The notes: generated from the letters alone by a model not told the origin. Numbered from the stretch's first letter, positions 45,949 through 56,218 are shown. The stretch is 64,000 bases of DNA from Coprobacter sp. (GCA_017462265.1 JAFTRN010000036.1:1-64000), one strand, 5' to 3'. Program-made: numbers and translations.

Positions 45949-48735
45949 ATGAACGAGAAAAGACTATTCCTTTTAGACGCCTATGCGCTCATATACAGAG
46001 CCTACTACGGCTTTATCAAAAACCCGCGCATCAATTCCAAGGGTGTGAACACTTCGGCCATATTCGGCTTTGTAAATACACTCGAAGACCTACTGCGTAA
46101 AGAAAATCCCACACACATAGCCGTAGGTTTCGATCCCAAGGGTCCAACTTTCCGCCACGAAGCCTTCGAAGCTTATAAAGCGCAACGCGAGGAGACTCCC
46201 GAGGTGATACGCCTCTCGGTGCCCATCATCAAAGAGATAATACAAGCCTACAACATACCCATCGTCGAGGTTCCGGGTTTCGAGGCCGACGACGTAATAG
46301 GCACCCTGGCCAAGCAAGCCGAGCAGGCAGGTTTCGATACCTATATGATGACTCCCGACAAAGACTACGGGCAGCTCGTGTCGCCACATATATTTATATA
46401 CCGCCCGAAATTTGGTAGTAGCGACTTCGAAATACGAGGTGAAGATGAAATCAAGACCAAGTATGGCATAGAACGGCCCGAGCAGGTAATCGATATACTG
46501 GGATTGATGGGCGACACGGCCGACAACATTCCCGGCTGCCCCGGAGTGGGCGAAAAGACCGCCATAAAATTGGTACAACAATTTGGCTCGGTCGAGAATC
46601 TCTTACAACAGACCGACCAACTCAAGGGGGCGTTGAAAACAAAAATCGAAAATAACAAAGAGCAGATAGAATTTTCAAAATTCTTGGCCACCATCAAAAT
46701 CGATGTACCCATCACCCTCGACGAGGAATCTTTGCGCCGCTCCCCCATCGACGAACCCCGCTTGCGGAAAATTTTCGACGACCTCGAGTTCCGCACACTC
46801 TCCGAACGCATTTTCGGAAAAACCGCCACATCCACACCTGTCGCCGAAAATAAGTCCCAAAATCAACCCTCGCTCTTTGATTTATTTGCGTCCGAGAGTA
46901 CTGCCGACGAAAAATATTCAAATCTCAGAGAGTTAAATCCTACATTACAAAAATACAAACTCGTTGATAAAGAGGAGGATATTCGTGATTTAGCCCACAA
47001 ATTGGAATGTCATGATTTTTTCGCATTTGATACCGAAACCACCGGAATAGAACCTATGACCGCCGAATTGGTGGGTATGTCGTTCGCGATGCAAGAAAAC
47101 GAGGCCTTTTACGTACCCCTCCCGGCAAAAAAAGAGGAAGCCATCGAGATTGTTAAAATTTTCAAACAAGCGTTAGAAAATCCTTCATCACTAAAAATAG
47201 GGCAAAATATAAAATACGACTACATCATGATGCGTCGCTACGGGGTACGCCCTGCCGGAAAATTTTTCGACACCATGATTGCCCACTACTTGTTACAACC
47301 CGATGGCCGACACAACATGGACTATCTCGCCGAGATATATCTGCAATATAAAACTATTTCCATCGAGCAGCTCATCGGCCCCAAAGGCAAAAATCAACTG
47401 TCGATGCGCCAAGTCGCTCCCGAGACGGTATGCCCCTATGCCGCCGAAGATGCCGACATCACCCTGCAACTCAAAAACAAGTTGGAGCAGGAACTGAAAC
47501 GCGAAAAACTCGAAGAGCTGTTCCACACGATAGAGATGCCACTCGTGCGGGTACTCGCCGAGATGGAGATAAGCGGCGTGCGCATCGATACTGCCGCCTT
47601 GCGACAATCATCGACACTGCTCACCGACAAACTTACCGCTACAGAACAGGAAATATATCAATTGGCCGGTACGCCGTTCAACATCAGTTCGGCACGCCAA
47701 GTAGGCGAAATACTCTTCGAGCGCCTCAAAATCGACGAAAAGGCCCGCAAGACCAAGACCGGACAATACTCTACCACCGAGGAGGTATTGGAGAAACTGC
47801 GCTACCGCCACCCCATCGTCGATAAGATACTCGAGTACCGAGGCCTGCGTAAACTGCTCAGCACCTACATCAACGCCCTACCCGACCTTATAAATCCCGC
47901 TACGGGCAAGATACATACCTCTTTCAACCAGACGGTTACCGCCACGGGACGGCTCAGCTCGAGCAACCCCAACCTACAAAATATACCTATTCGCGACAAC
48001 GAGGGCAAAGAGATACGACGGGCCTTCATACCCGAACCGGGCGCAGTCTTCTTCTCGGCCGACTATTCGCAGATAGAACTGCGCATCATGGCGCACCTCA
48101 GTGGCGACAAAGCCATGACCGAGGCCTTCTGTTCGGGCCAAGATATACACGCTGCCACAGCCGCTAAAATCTATAAAATTCCCATCGAGGAGGTTACAAA
48201 AGATATGCGTCGTAAAGCCAAGACTGCCAATTTCGGTATCATCTACGGCATATCCTCGTTCGGGCTCGCCGAGCGCCTCAATATTCCTCGTAGCGAGGCC
48301 AAACAGCTCATCGACGGCTATTTCGAGACCTTCCCGCAGGTGAAAGCCTATATGGACCAAAGCATTGTCATCGCCCGGGAAAAAGGATATGTCGAGACAC
48401 TATGTGGTCGTAAACGTATGCTGCCCGACATCAATTCCCACAACAGCGTGGTACGCGGATATGCCGAGCGCAACGCCATAAACGCCCCCATTCAGGGCAG
48501 CGCCGCCGACATCATAAAAATAGCCATGGTGCGTATTTTCGAACGATTTGAACAAGAAAACATTACCGCGCAAATGATATTGCAGGTACACGACGAACTC
48601 AATTTTTCTGTACCCGGCGACGAACTGGAACGTGTGAAGCGTATCGTGAGCGAAGAGATGGAACAGGCCGCTCATCTGCAAGTTCCCCTCATTGCCGACT
48701 CGGGACAAGGTGCCAACTGGCTCGAAGCCCATTAA
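45949..48735 (+). CDS. polA: DNA polymerase I
   Basis: 928 residues. 5'-3' exonuclease domain (about 1-290, FEADDVIGTLA, GDTADNIPG), a 3'-5' exonuclease domain that keeps FDTETTG at 360-366 and so should proofread, and the polymerase domain with motif A SADYSQIELR (704-713), motif B RRKAKTANFGIIYG and motif C VHDEL (about 880). It fills gaps after Okazaki primer removal and excision repair. The upstream gap has no clear -7 box. Confidence 0.97.
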   Translation: MNEKRLFLLDAYALIYRAYYGFIKNPRINSKGVNTSAIFGFVNTLEDLLRKENPTHIAVGFDPKGPTFRHEAFEAYKAQREETPEVIRLSVPIIKEIIQAYNIPIVEVPGFEADDVIGTLAKQAEQAGFDTYMMTPDKDYGQLVSPHIFIYRPKFGSSDFEIRGEDEIKTKYGIERPEQVIDILGLMGDTADNIPGCPGVGEKTAIKLVQQFGSVENLLQQTDQLKGALKTKIENNKEQIEFSKFLATIKIDVPITLDEESLRRSPIDEPRLRKIFDDLEFRTLSERIFGKTATSTPVAENKSQNQPSLFDLFASESTADEKYSNLRELNPTLQKYKLVDKEEDIRDLAHKLECHDFFAFDTETTGIEPMTAELVGMSFAMQENEAFYVPLPAKKEEAIEIVKIFKQALENPSSLKIGQNIKYDYIMMRRYGVRPAGKFFDTMIAHYLLQPDGRHNMDYLAEIYLQYKTISIEQLIGPKGKNQLSMRQVAPETVCPYAAEDADITLQLKNKLEQELKREKLEELFHTIEMPLVRVLAEMEISGVRIDTAALRQSSTLLTDKLTATEQEIYQLAGTPFNISSARQVGEILFERLKIDEKARKTKTGQYSTTEEVLEKLRYRHPIVDKILEYRGLRKLLSTYINALPDLINPATGKIHTSFNQTVTATGRLSSSNPNLQNIPIRDNEGKEIRRAFIPEPGAVFFSADYSQIELRIMAHLSGDKAMTEAFCSGQDIHAATAAKIYKIPIEEVTKDMRRKAKTANFGIIYGISSFGLAERLNIPRSEAKQLIDGYFETFPQVKAYMDQSIVIAREKGYVETLCGRKRMLPDINSHNSVVRGYAERNAINAPIQGSAADIIKIAMVRIFERFEQENITAQMILQVHDELNFSVPGDELERVKRIVSEEMEQAAHLQVPLIADSGQGANWLEAH

Positions 48736-48773
48736 ATATAGCGATTTATCTCTATTTCAGAGGCCTCATAGCA

Positions 48774-50126
48774 CTATTTCTGTGAGATGAACGGAGCCTC
48801 AAAAGCAGGTGGCGAGGGTATCGGTTTGCCGGCCGTAATATAGGCCGCCGCAATATAATCGCCACCCGTGGCATTCTGAAACACCCGCAACCCAAATCGT
48901 GGCGCCATTATCAGTATATGCTCCACTATACTCGCTTGCACCGACTCATAATCGACCCACGACATGACCGTTGTGAAACAATATATTTCCAGCGGCACAC
49001 CATTCTCGGTCGCCGCAAGTAAGCGAGCCATTATCTCACATCGGGTATCTATCGTCGCGTGATGCGACAGGTACAGATGTATATAAGCCCTGAAAAGCCC
49101 CAAATTACTCTCTATCGAGCCATTCACAAGCCCCGATTCGTTGCGAGTATCCTCTACCCGTCCGGCGAGCTTTTGCGCTCGTTTGGCGGCAATATAGTCA
49201 CGCAATGAAGGTAATGTGCTCAGTGCGTCGAGCTGTTCGGGGCTACATTCCGTGACCGTATCGATGTCGATAAGAAAGGCTCTTTTTATGCGTCGTGCGC
49301 CCGATTGCACCATACCGCGCCAGTTCTGCATCTCGCCCGCCACCAAGGTATAGGGCGGTAACGACACGAGCGTGTGGTCGAAATTTCGCACCTTCACCGT
49401 GCCAAGGGTAATATCCTCGACCACTCCATTGACCAATCTGCCCGGCAGGGTAATCCAGTCACCCCGGCGCACAAGATCGTTCTGTGCCAATTGCACCCCG
49501 GCCACAAACCCGAGTATCGAATCCTTGAATACCAACATCAGTACCGCGGCAAAAGCGCCCAACCCGGTAATCAGTTTCATAGGCGATACCCCTACCAACA
49601 GAGCCACCGAGATGACCACGGCCACTCCGAGTAATATTCCTTTGGCGAGCTGTACCAATCCCTTCAACGGACGGTCGCGCCAAGCGTCGCGCCGGGAAAA
49701 CATATACCACACCATATCGGCAATGCGATTGAGGTAGAAACATACTGCCACCACAAAAGCCATGCGGCACAGGCGTTGCACCCAGTCGATAAGCCGAGGC
49801 ATATCGGCATATATCCACGGCAGAAAGGCAAGCACGATAAGAGGCTGGAATATATATACCGTACCCGAGAACAGGCGATGACGTATAAGTTCACGCAACA
49901 ACCCGCCCCGCGGACCCTCGGCCAATCGGGAAAACAGCCGATGCAAAACCACCCTCAACAACCACGCCAGTAATAGCGATACCGCCACTACGAGTAGCAG
50001 ATATATAAAACCCTCCCAGCGGTCGGCATGAGTCGCGTCCACCCCCACATCGGCCAGCAATCGCTTTATAGCCTCCAGCAACGGCTCGGCCACACGATAC
50101 GATTTATCCGCTTGTTCCATACCCAT
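48774..50126 (-). CDS. Mechanosensitive channel, MscS family (YbdG-like)
   Basis: 450 residues from ATG at 50126; a GTG at 50162 and an ATG at 50120 are alternatives. Five hydrophobic helices (about 35-60, 95-115, 125-145, 180-200, 205-225) end in the pore-lining helix LITGLGAFAAVLMLVFKD, followed by the MscS beta domain (GVQLAQNDLVRRGDWITLP, NGVVEDITLGTVKVRNFD) and a cytoplasmic tail. It releases solutes on hypo-osmotic shock. Convergent with polA, separated by 38 bp without a strong terminator. Confidence 0.9.
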   Translation of the reverse strand: MGMEQADKSYRVAEPLLEAIKRLLADVGVDATHADRWEGFIYLLLVVAVSLLLAWLLRVVLHRLFSRLAEGPRGGLLRELIRHRLFSGTVYIFQPLIVLAFLPWIYADMPRLIDWVQRLCRMAFVVAVCFYLNRIADMVWYMFSRRDAWRDRPLKGLVQLAKGILLGVAVVISVALLVGVSPMKLITGLGAFAAVLMLVFKDSILGFVAGVQLAQNDLVRRGDWITLPGRLVNGVVEDITLGTVKVRNFDHTLVSLPPYTLVAGEMQNWRGMVQSGARRIKRAFLIDIDTVTECSPEQLDALSTLPSLRDYIAAKRAQKLAGRVEDTRNESGLVNGSIESNLGLFRAYIHLYLSHHATIDTRCEIMARLLAATENGVPLEIYCFTTVMSWVDYESVQASIVEHILIMAPRFGLRVFQNATGGDYIAAAYITAGKPIPSPPAFEAPFISQK

Positions 50127-50300
50127 AGAAACAAGACTTCGCACCAAAAAGTTCCTACCCACACCTCACAAAACCCTGCTGAAAACCCTCGAAATACCAC
50201 TCCCGTAACAAAAAATGGGGCAAGCACTTTTTTTCTTCTCACCTTTGCGCTATCTTTGTCGCACTAAAATAAGAATATAAACATAAAACATATTACCTCT

Positions 50301-51593
50301 ATGAATTTCGTAGAAGAACTCGAATGGCGCGGTATGGTACACACCATCATGCCGGGCACCAAAGAACTCCTCGAAAAGGAGATGGTCACTGCCTACCTCG
50401 GTATCGACCCCACGGCCGACTCACTGCACATCGGCCACCTATGCGGTGTGATGATGTTGCGCCACTTCCAACGTTGCGGCCACAAACCCATCGCCCTCGT
50501 AGGCGGAGCCACCGGTATGATAGGCGACCCCTCGGGCAAGTCCCAAGAACGTAACCTGCTCGACGAAGAAACCTTGCGTCACAACCAGGAATGTATCAAA
50601 AAACAATTGAGCAAATTCCTCGACTTCGAGTCCGACGCCCCCAACCGTGCCGAGCTGGTGAACAACTACGACTGGATGAAAAATTTCTCATTCCTCGACT
50701 TCGCCCGCACCGTAGGTAAACACATCACCGTCAATTACATGATGGCCAAGGAGTCCGTTCAGAAACGCCTCAACGGTGAGGCTCGCGATGGTCTCTCCTT
50801 CACCGAATTCACCTATCAATTGCTGCAAGGCTACGACTTCCTGCACCTCTACGAGACCAAAAATTGCAAACTGCAATTAGGCGGTTCCGACCAATGGGGT
50901 AACATCACGACAGGTTCCGAACTCGTGCGTCGTACCAACGGTGGCGAAGTTTTCGCACTCACCTGCCCACTCATTACCAAGGCCGACGGCGGAAAATTCG
51001 GTAAGACCGAGTCGGGCAACGTATGGCTCGACGCCCGCTACACATCGCCCTACAAATTCTACCAATTCTGGCTCAACGTAAGCGACGACGACGCGGCCAA
51101 ATACATCAAAATATTCACCGCGCTACCCCAAGACGAAATCGCAGCCCTCATGGCCGAACAAGAGGCCGCTCCGCACCTACGTCCGTTGCAGAAACGTCTC
51201 GCCCGCGAAGTCACCATCATGGTACACTCCGAGGCCGAGTACAACGCCGCCGTCGAAGCGTCGGGCATACTCTTTGGCAACTCCACATCGGAGCAACTGC
51301 ACCGCCTCGACGAAGCCACACTGCTCGCCGTGTTCGAGGGTGTACCCCAATTCGAAGTATCGCGCGGTGAACTTGCAGCCGGCATACGTGCCGTCGATCT
51401 GCTCACCGACAAGGCCGCCGTATTCCCCTCCAAAGGCGAGATGCGCAAAACCGTGCAAGGTGGAGGCGTATCGGTTAATAAAGAGAAACTTACGACATTC
51501 GACGCCACCCTCTCGACCGATATGTTGCTCAACGACAAATACCTGCTCGTGCAGAAAGGCAAGAAAAATTATTTCCTCATTATTGCAAAATAA
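50301..51593 (+). CDS. tyrS: Tyrosyl-tRNA synthetase
   Basis: 430 residues. Charges tRNA-Tyr. HIGH at 43-46 (LHIGHLCG), KFGKT at about 231 as the KMSKS loop, and a C-terminal S4 RNA-binding domain ([10 protein letters not shown]). A -7 box TATCTTTG at 50251-50258 is preceded by TTTT at the -33 distance. Followed by the tRNA-Gln unit. Confidence 0.96.
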   Translation: MNFVEELEWRGMVHTIMPGTKELLEKEMVTAYLGIDPTADSLHIGHLCGVMMLRHFQRCGHKPIALVGGATGMIGDPSGKSQERNLLDEETLRHNQECIKKQLSKFLDFESDAPNRAELVNNYDWMKNFSFLDFARTVGKHITVNYMMAKESVQKRLNGEARDGLSFTEFTYQLLQGYDFLHLYETKNCKLQLGGSDQWGNITTGSELVRRTNGGEVFALTCPLITKADGGKFGKTESGNVWLDARYTSPYKFYQFWLNVSDDDAAKYIKIFTALPQDEIAALMAEQEAAPHLRPLQKRLAREVTIMVHSEAEYNAAVEASGILFGNSTSEQLHRLDEATLLAVFEGVPQFEVSRGELAAGIRAVDLLTDKAAVFPSKGEMRKTVQGGGVSVNKEKLTTFDATLSTDMLLNDKYLLVQKGKKNYFLIIAK

Positions 51594-51605
51594 TTTGGAA
51601 AAACC

Positions 51606-51636
51606 TTTGCCAATTCAAAAAGTCGTTGTATCTTTG
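51606..51636 (+). promoter_or_regulatory. Promoter of tRNA-Gln
   Basis: TTTG at 51606-51609, 19-nt spacer, TATCTTTG at 51629-51636. Transcription should start near 51643, about 36 nt before the mature tRNA 5' end. Confidence 0.75.
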
Positions 51637-51678
51637 TTGCGCTTTTAGGAGGTATCCATACCGATGAAAGACGAGGAT

Positions 51679-51749
51679 TGTCTTATGGTGTAATGGTAGC
51701 ACAACAGGTTTTGGTTCTGTTTGTCTAGGTTCGAATCCTGGTAAGACAA
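51679..51749 (+). tRNA. tRNA-Gln (anticodon TTG)
   Basis: Acceptor TGTCTTA (51679-51685) pairs with TAAGACA (51742-51748), discriminator A. The anticodon stem ACAGG/TCTGT encloses a TTTTGGT loop with TTG at 51711-51713; the T arm is CTAGGTTCGAATCCTGG. CCA is not encoded. It marks the left border of the type I R-M operon. Confidence 0.95.
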
Positions 51750-51753
51750 CACA

Positions 51754-51782
51754 AGAAAAGGTCGCTCATAGCGACCTTTTCT
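51754..51782 (+). terminator. Terminator after tRNA-Gln
   Basis: Perfect 13-bp stem (AGAAAAGGTCGCT with its complement at 51770-51782), CAT loop, then GTTTTATA. Confidence 0.88.
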
Positions 51783-51820
51783 GTTTTATATCTCGTCATA
51801 TCAAATAAAAATCAATTTAT

Positions 51821-51851
51821 TTTGTTCTCCTCTCACCTTTCACTAAATTTG
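51821..51851 (+). promoter_or_regulatory. Promoter of the hsd operon
   Basis: TTTG at 51821-51824, exactly 19-nt spacer, TAAATTTG at 51844-51851. Leader of about 17 nt to the hsdM start at 51874. Confidence 0.8.
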
Positions 51852-51873
51852 CAGTATATGAAAATCATATATA

Positions 51874-53961
51874 ATGGAACAAAGTCAATATAATCAACTA
51901 TTCTCATTTATCTGGAATATCGCTACCGATGTGCTTGTGTACGCTTTTGACAAAGGTGAGTACAATAAGATTATTATGACTATGATGGTGCTTCGCCGTA
52001 TCGACGTTCTTCTTGAACCAACAAAAGAAACGCTCTTAAAACAGAAGAAAATGCTTGACGACAACAATATCGCCAATCAAGACCCCATTCTTTTCAACAT
52101 CACAGGCTATCCGTTTTATAATACTTCACTCTTCACAATGAAAACATTGAATAGTGAAATAAACCCTTCAAGGCTTAAACAGAATTTTACCGACTACCTT
52201 AATGGGTTCAGTAAAGACGTGCAAGACATTCTTGACAAATTTCACCTTCGTCAGATGGTGGACAATCTTACTGAAGCTGAACGTTTAGGGAGTATTATTG
52301 AGAAATTTACCGATGACAAAATAAACCTCAGCAATAAACCTGTACTTGATGATGCCGGCAATGTCCGTTTGCCGGCATTGGACAACCACACTATGGGTAC
52401 AATGTTCGAGGAACTGCTTCGCAAGTTCAATGAGGAAAACAACGTAACCGAAGCCGGAGAACACTTTACTCCTCGTGATTATGTAAAGTTGCTTGCCGAC
52501 CTTGCGGTAATTCCCATTGCCGACAAAATAAAAGATAATACCTACACTGTTTACGATGGAGCTTGCGGAACCGGTGGTATTCTTACCATTGCACAAGATA
52601 GAATCAGAGAAATTGCAGCCGAAAAGGGCAAGAATGTTCAAGTGCTTATTTATGGACAAGAACTGCAGCCCGAAACATTTGCAACCTGCAAAGCAGACCT
52701 GATGATTTCGGGAGACATTCAATCTTTCCAATATGTACACGGTACCGAAATGCGTGAATATATTGCATTTGATAGTACTATCTCTCGTGATGGCCACCCG
52801 GGGGAAACATACGACTTCTGTATCTCTAACCCTCCATTTGGTACACCGTGGAAAGAAGACCTCAAAAAACGAGGTCTTGCGGAGACCGAGAAAAAGAAGT
52901 TCACGGATAGTCGCTTCACATTGATGGGCTCTAACGGAGAGGAAATCTCTTTTATCCCAGATATTGGCGATTGTCAGATGATGTTCCTTGCGAATAACAT
53001 TTCGAGAATGAAGGGCTCAACGGAGTTGGGTACTCGCATTGTTGAGGTACATAACGGTTCTTCTCTGTTTACCGGTGATGCAGGAAGTGGAGCGAGTAAC
53101 CTACGCCAATATATCATTGAAAACGACCTTTTGGAAGCTATTATAGCAATGCCCGAAAAAGATTTCTATAATACCGGCATAGGCACTTTTATTTGGGTGG
53201 TAACTAATCGCAAGGAGGAGCGTCGTAGAGGATTGGTGCAGTTGATTGATGCAACAGAAATAAAGTCGCCTCTTCGTAAGAATCTTGGAGAGAAGAACTG
53301 CGAAACAACAGAGTCTGACAGAGCACAAATTATAAAACTTCTTACAGATTTTGCAGAGACTCCACAAAGCAAGATTTTCCCCAACAATGAGTTCGGCTAT
53401 TGGAGTGTGAAGGTCTGTCGCCCATTGCGTTTGCGTTTCGACTATAATGAGGAACGAGAGGCTGAGATGTGCAAAAAAGAGAAAGATGCAGCTATCTGTT
53501 GCGAAGTAATGACTTTCGTTAAGCAGTACGAACATTCAGCAGATTACGATTTCAATGCCCTGCAAGAATTGTTAAAGAGTGCTATTAAGGGTATGAAGAG
53601 CAAGCCAAAGAAGAAGCACATCGACTTGCTCCAAAAATACTACACCGTTGCTTGTCCTGAGGCGGAAATTGTACTTGATTCCGATGGCAACCAAATCCCG
53701 GATAAAGCATTGGAGGATTACGAAGTTATTCCATTCCGCTACGAAGGTGGCATTGAGGGCTTCTTGAAGAACGAAATCTTGCCATACACTGCTGATGCGT
53801 GGATTGACATGAAATCTATGCAGGTGGGTTACGAGCTTTCATTTACAAAATATTTCTATAAGCCGAAGGCTCTGCGTTCTATCGAGGATATTACAAAAGA
53901 TATCCGTGCTATCGAGGAGCGCACCGATGGTATGTTGGACGATATTCTTGGTAAGGTATGA
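51874..53961 (+). CDS. hsdM: Type I R-M methyltransferase subunit HsdM
   Basis: 695 residues, N6-adenine methyltransferase subunit of a type I complex. The HsdM N-terminal helical domain is followed by the SAM motif DGACGTGGIL (about 228-237) and catalytic NPPFG (about 319-323). A long C-terminal extension (about 530-695) contains a run KGMKSKPKKKH and a coiled region, longer than the E. coli subunit (529 residues), similar to relatives in Bacteroidetes. First gene of hsdM-hsdS-rhuM-hsdR; overlaps hsdS by 4 bp. AT-richer than the flanking core genes, indicating transfer. It modifies the site selected by HsdS. Confidence 0.94.
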   Translation: MEQSQYNQLFSFIWNIATDVLVYAFDKGEYNKIIMTMMVLRRIDVLLEPTKETLLKQKKMLDDNNIANQDPILFNITGYPFYNTSLFTMKTLNSEINPSRLKQNFTDYLNGFSKDVQDILDKFHLRQMVDNLTEAERLGSIIEKFTDDKINLSNKPVLDDAGNVRLPALDNHTMGTMFEELLRKFNEENNVTEAGEHFTPRDYVKLLADLAVIPIADKIKDNTYTVYDGACGTGGILTIAQDRIREIAAEKGKNVQVLIYGQELQPETFATCKADLMISGDIQSFQYVHGTEMREYIAFDSTISRDGHPGETYDFCISNPPFGTPWKEDLKKRGLAETEKKKFTDSRFTLMGSNGEEISFIPDIGDCQMMFLANNISRMKGSTELGTRIVEVHNGSSLFTGDAGSGASNLRQYIIENDLLEAIIAMPEKDFYNTGIGTFIWVVTNRKEERRRGLVQLIDATEIKSPLRKNLGEKNCETTESDRAQIIKLLTDFAETPQSKIFPNNEFGYWSVKVCRPLRLRFDYNEEREAEMCKKEKDAAICCEVMTFVKQYEHSADYDFNALQELLKSAIKGMKSKPKKKHIDLLQKYYTVACPEAEIVLDSDGNQIPDKALEDYEVIPFRYEGGIEGFLKNEILPYTADAWIDMKSMQVGYELSFTKYFYKPKALRSIEDITKDIRAIEERTDGMLDDILGKV

Positions 53962-55208
53962 AAAGATACGAAGAATATAAGGAAACAGATGTAAAATGGC
54001 TTACTCAAATCCCTTATACCTGGAGCGAAATTCGCTTCAAGTATGCACTACCTATGGTTACAGCTAAAAGCTCTTCTGATGTAAAAATAGGATTAGAAAA
54101 TATAGAAAGTTTTTCCGCTAAATATATTCCTACAGAAAGTGTTTATGGGGGAAATGGAATTGAAGCTAAAAGGGGAGATATATTATATGGCAAATTACGC
54201 CCATATCTTGCTAAAGTTTTGTTAGCAGAATGTGATTATAATGCAGTAGGTGATTTTTATGTATTTAGAAGCAATGAATCAACTTGTAAAGCTACATTCG
54301 CAAAATGGTTAATCCTATCTGATGGGTTTACTCAGATTTGTTCTGCTTCTACTTATGGTGCTAAAATGCCAAGAGTTTCATCAGATTTCATAAATTCTTT
54401 ATATATCCCCATTCCTTCTCTTGCTGAGCAGGAGAAAATAGTTAGATTTCTTGAAAGTAAAACTTTATGTATAGATGCGTATGTCGCAGAGAGAGAGAGA
54501 GAGTTACAGTTGCTTGATGAACTCAAAGAGTCAGAGATAGCAAACATCATCACACGCGGCCTCAACCCCGATGTGAAGATGAAGGATAGTAGAATACCAT
54601 GGCTTGACTCTATCCCTGAACATTGGGGAGAAGAGAGGGCGAAATATCTATTTAATAGAGAGAATAGACCTATCTCAGATGATGATGACATTATTACTTG
54701 TTTTAGAGATGGTCAGGTTACACTTAGAAAAAATAGACGCACTACTGGTTTTACTGAATCATTTAAGGAGTGCGGCTACCAGGGTATTCGCAAGGGTGAT
54801 TTAGTCATACATCAAATGGATGCGTTTGCTGGCTCTGTTGGTATCTCGGATTCTGATGGAAAGGGAACACCAGTCTATATCGTATGCACTCCAAAACGCG
54901 ACGATGTATATAATCCATATTTTGCTTTGGTTATCAGAGAAATGGGGCTTAATGGCTATATTCAATCACTCTATAGAGGTATTCGTGAACGCTCCTCCGA
55001 TTTTAAATTCGATGTATTTAGACAACAATGCTTGCCACTTCCACCTATTGAAGAACAAAAAGCCATTGTATCTCATATTGAGGGGAAAGTAAATAAGGTT
55101 AACTCCTTAATCTCTGAACTTGAAGCAGAGATTGAGTATTTGAAAGAATATAAGCAGAAACTTATTGCCGACTGTGTAACGGGCCAAATTGATGTCAGAA
55201 ATATATAA
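53958..55208 (+). CDS. hsdS: Type I R-M specificity subunit HsdS (with an (AG)8 tract)
   Basis: 416 residues. Two target-recognition domains (about 1-150 and 215-365) alternate with conserved helical spacers (about 155-212: IPIPSLAEQEKIVRFLE; and 370-416: LPPIEEQKAIVSHIEGK), the standard layout; each recognises one half of a split DNA site. Each domain begins with a WL/IPxxW-like segment (WLTQIPYTW, WLDSIPEHW). The first spacer helix (AERERELQLL, residues 177-186) is encoded by a perfect (AG)8 repeat at 54488-54503. Losing one unit reaches TGA within a few codons; gaining one reaches TAG soon after, both leaving only the first domain. Very AT-rich in the first domain. Confidence 0.93.
   Translation: MKRYEEYKETDVKWLTQIPYTWSEIRFKYALPMVTAKSSSDVKIGLENIESFSAKYIPTESVYGGNGIEAKRGDILYGKLRPYLAKVLLAECDYNAVGDFYVFRSNESTCKATFAKWLILSDGFTQICSASTYGAKMPRVSSDFINSLYIPIPSLAEQEKIVRFLESKTLCIDAYVAERERELQLLDELKESEIANIITRGLNPDVKMKDSRIPWLDSIPEHWGEERAKYLFNRENRPISDDDDIITCFRDGQVTLRKNRRTTGFTESFKECGYQGIRKGDLVIHQMDAFAGSVGISDSDGKGTPVYIVCTPKRDDVYNPYFALVIREMGLNGYIQSLYRGIRERSSDFKFDVFRQQCLPLPPIEEQKAIVSHIEGKVNKVNSLISELEAEIEYLKEYKQKLIADCVTGQIDVRNI
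54488..54503 (+). repeat. (AG)8 dinucleotide tract inside hsdS
   Basis: Sixteen bases of uninterrupted AG at codons for Glu-Arg-Glu-Arg-Glu in the central spacer helix. It is the longest simple dinucleotide tract I noticed in the window; slippage would shift the frame between the two target-recognition domains. Confidence 0.9.
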
Positions 55209-55212
55209 TTTT

Positions 55213-56208
55213 ATGGAAAACGGAAATATCATTATATACCAAAGCGAAGACGGGCAAACGCATATAGAGGTGCGTATGGAAGATGAAACGGTGTGGCTGA
55301 GCCAACAACAAATGGCCGAACTGTTTCAAACATCCCGTACCAATGTGGTTGAACACATCAAGCATATTTATGAGGATGGAGAATTGCAAGAGGAGGCAAC
55401 CTGTCGGAAATTCCGACAAGTTCAAACCGAAGGTACCCGACAAGTGAGCCGAGAGATTCCGTTTTATAATCTTGATATGATAATTTCTTTGGGATACAGA
55501 GTTCGTTCCGTCATTGCCACACACTTTCGCCAATGGGCAACTCAGCGTCTCAAAGAGTACATTATCAAGGGGTTTACAATGGACGACGAGCGTCTGAAAC
55601 AGTTAGGAGGAGGCAGCTATTGGAAAGAATTGCTTGACCGCATCAGAGACATTCGTTCTTCGGAACGTGTGCTTTACCGTCAAGTTCTCGACCTCTATGC
55701 CACAGCCGTGGATTACGACCCGCGAAGCAGCCTGTCCATTACATTTTTTAAGATTGTACAGAACAAACTCCATTATGCTGCTCATGGACATACTGCCGCC
55801 GAAGTGTTGTTTGACAGAGCCGACAGTTCAAAACCTTTTATGGGGATGACCACATTCAAGGGTGAATGGCCGACACTGCAAGATGCAAAGGTGGCAAAAA
55901 ACTATCTTACACAAGATGAACTTAAAATCCTGAATAATCTCGTTTCGGGTTACTTTGATTTTGCCGAAATTCAAGCTATGCGACACCAACCGATGTACAT
56001 GGCGGATTACATACAGCAACTTGATACAATCTTGACATCAACAGGGCAAGAGTTACTCACAGGGGCAGGTGCGGTCAGTCACGATGATGCAATGGTTAAA
56101 GTAAAAGCAGAATACGACCAATGGAGAGATCATACGTTGTCTCCTGTTGAACAGGCATACTTTGATACTATAAAAAAGTTGAGTTCAAAGAATAAACGAA
56201 AAAAATAA
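55213..56208 (+). CDS. RhuM family protein within the type I R-M operon
   Basis: 331 residues from ATG at 55213, 4 bp after hsdS. The N-terminal RhuM domain is recognisable: TVWLSQQQMAELFQTSRTNVVEHI (helix-turn-helix-like), YNLDMIISLGYRVRS and RQWATQRLKEYIIKGF. The name derives from a Salmonella virulence-associated locus, but the molecular function is unknown; no Fic HPFxxGN motif is present, and the C-terminal half is helical without a recognised domain. RhuM genes are commonly found inside type I R-M operons, so a regulatory or accessory defence role is inferred. Ten bp separate it from hsdR. Confidence 0.85.
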   Translation: MENGNIIIYQSEDGQTHIEVRMEDETVWLSQQQMAELFQTSRTNVVEHIKHIYEDGELQEEATCRKFRQVQTEGTRQVSREIPFYNLDMIISLGYRVRSVIATHFRQWATQRLKEYIIKGFTMDDERLKQLGGGSYWKELLDRIRDIRSSERVLYRQVLDLYATAVDYDPRSSLSITFFKIVQNKLHYAAHGHTAAEVLFDRADSSKPFMGMTTFKGEWPTLQDAKVAKNYLTQDELKILNNLVSGYFDFAEIQAMRHQPMYMADYIQQLDTILTSTGQELLTGAGAVSHDDAMVKVKAEYDQWRDHTLSPVEQAYFDTIKKLSSKNKRKK

Positions 56209-56218
56209 GAAAACAGAT

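Noticed and set aside
51643-51693. Short open frame with an AGGAGG-like element ahead of tRNA-Gln
   Set aside because: It is only about nine codons, overlaps the tRNA gene, and Bacteroidetes do not rely on such Shine-Dalgarno sequences.
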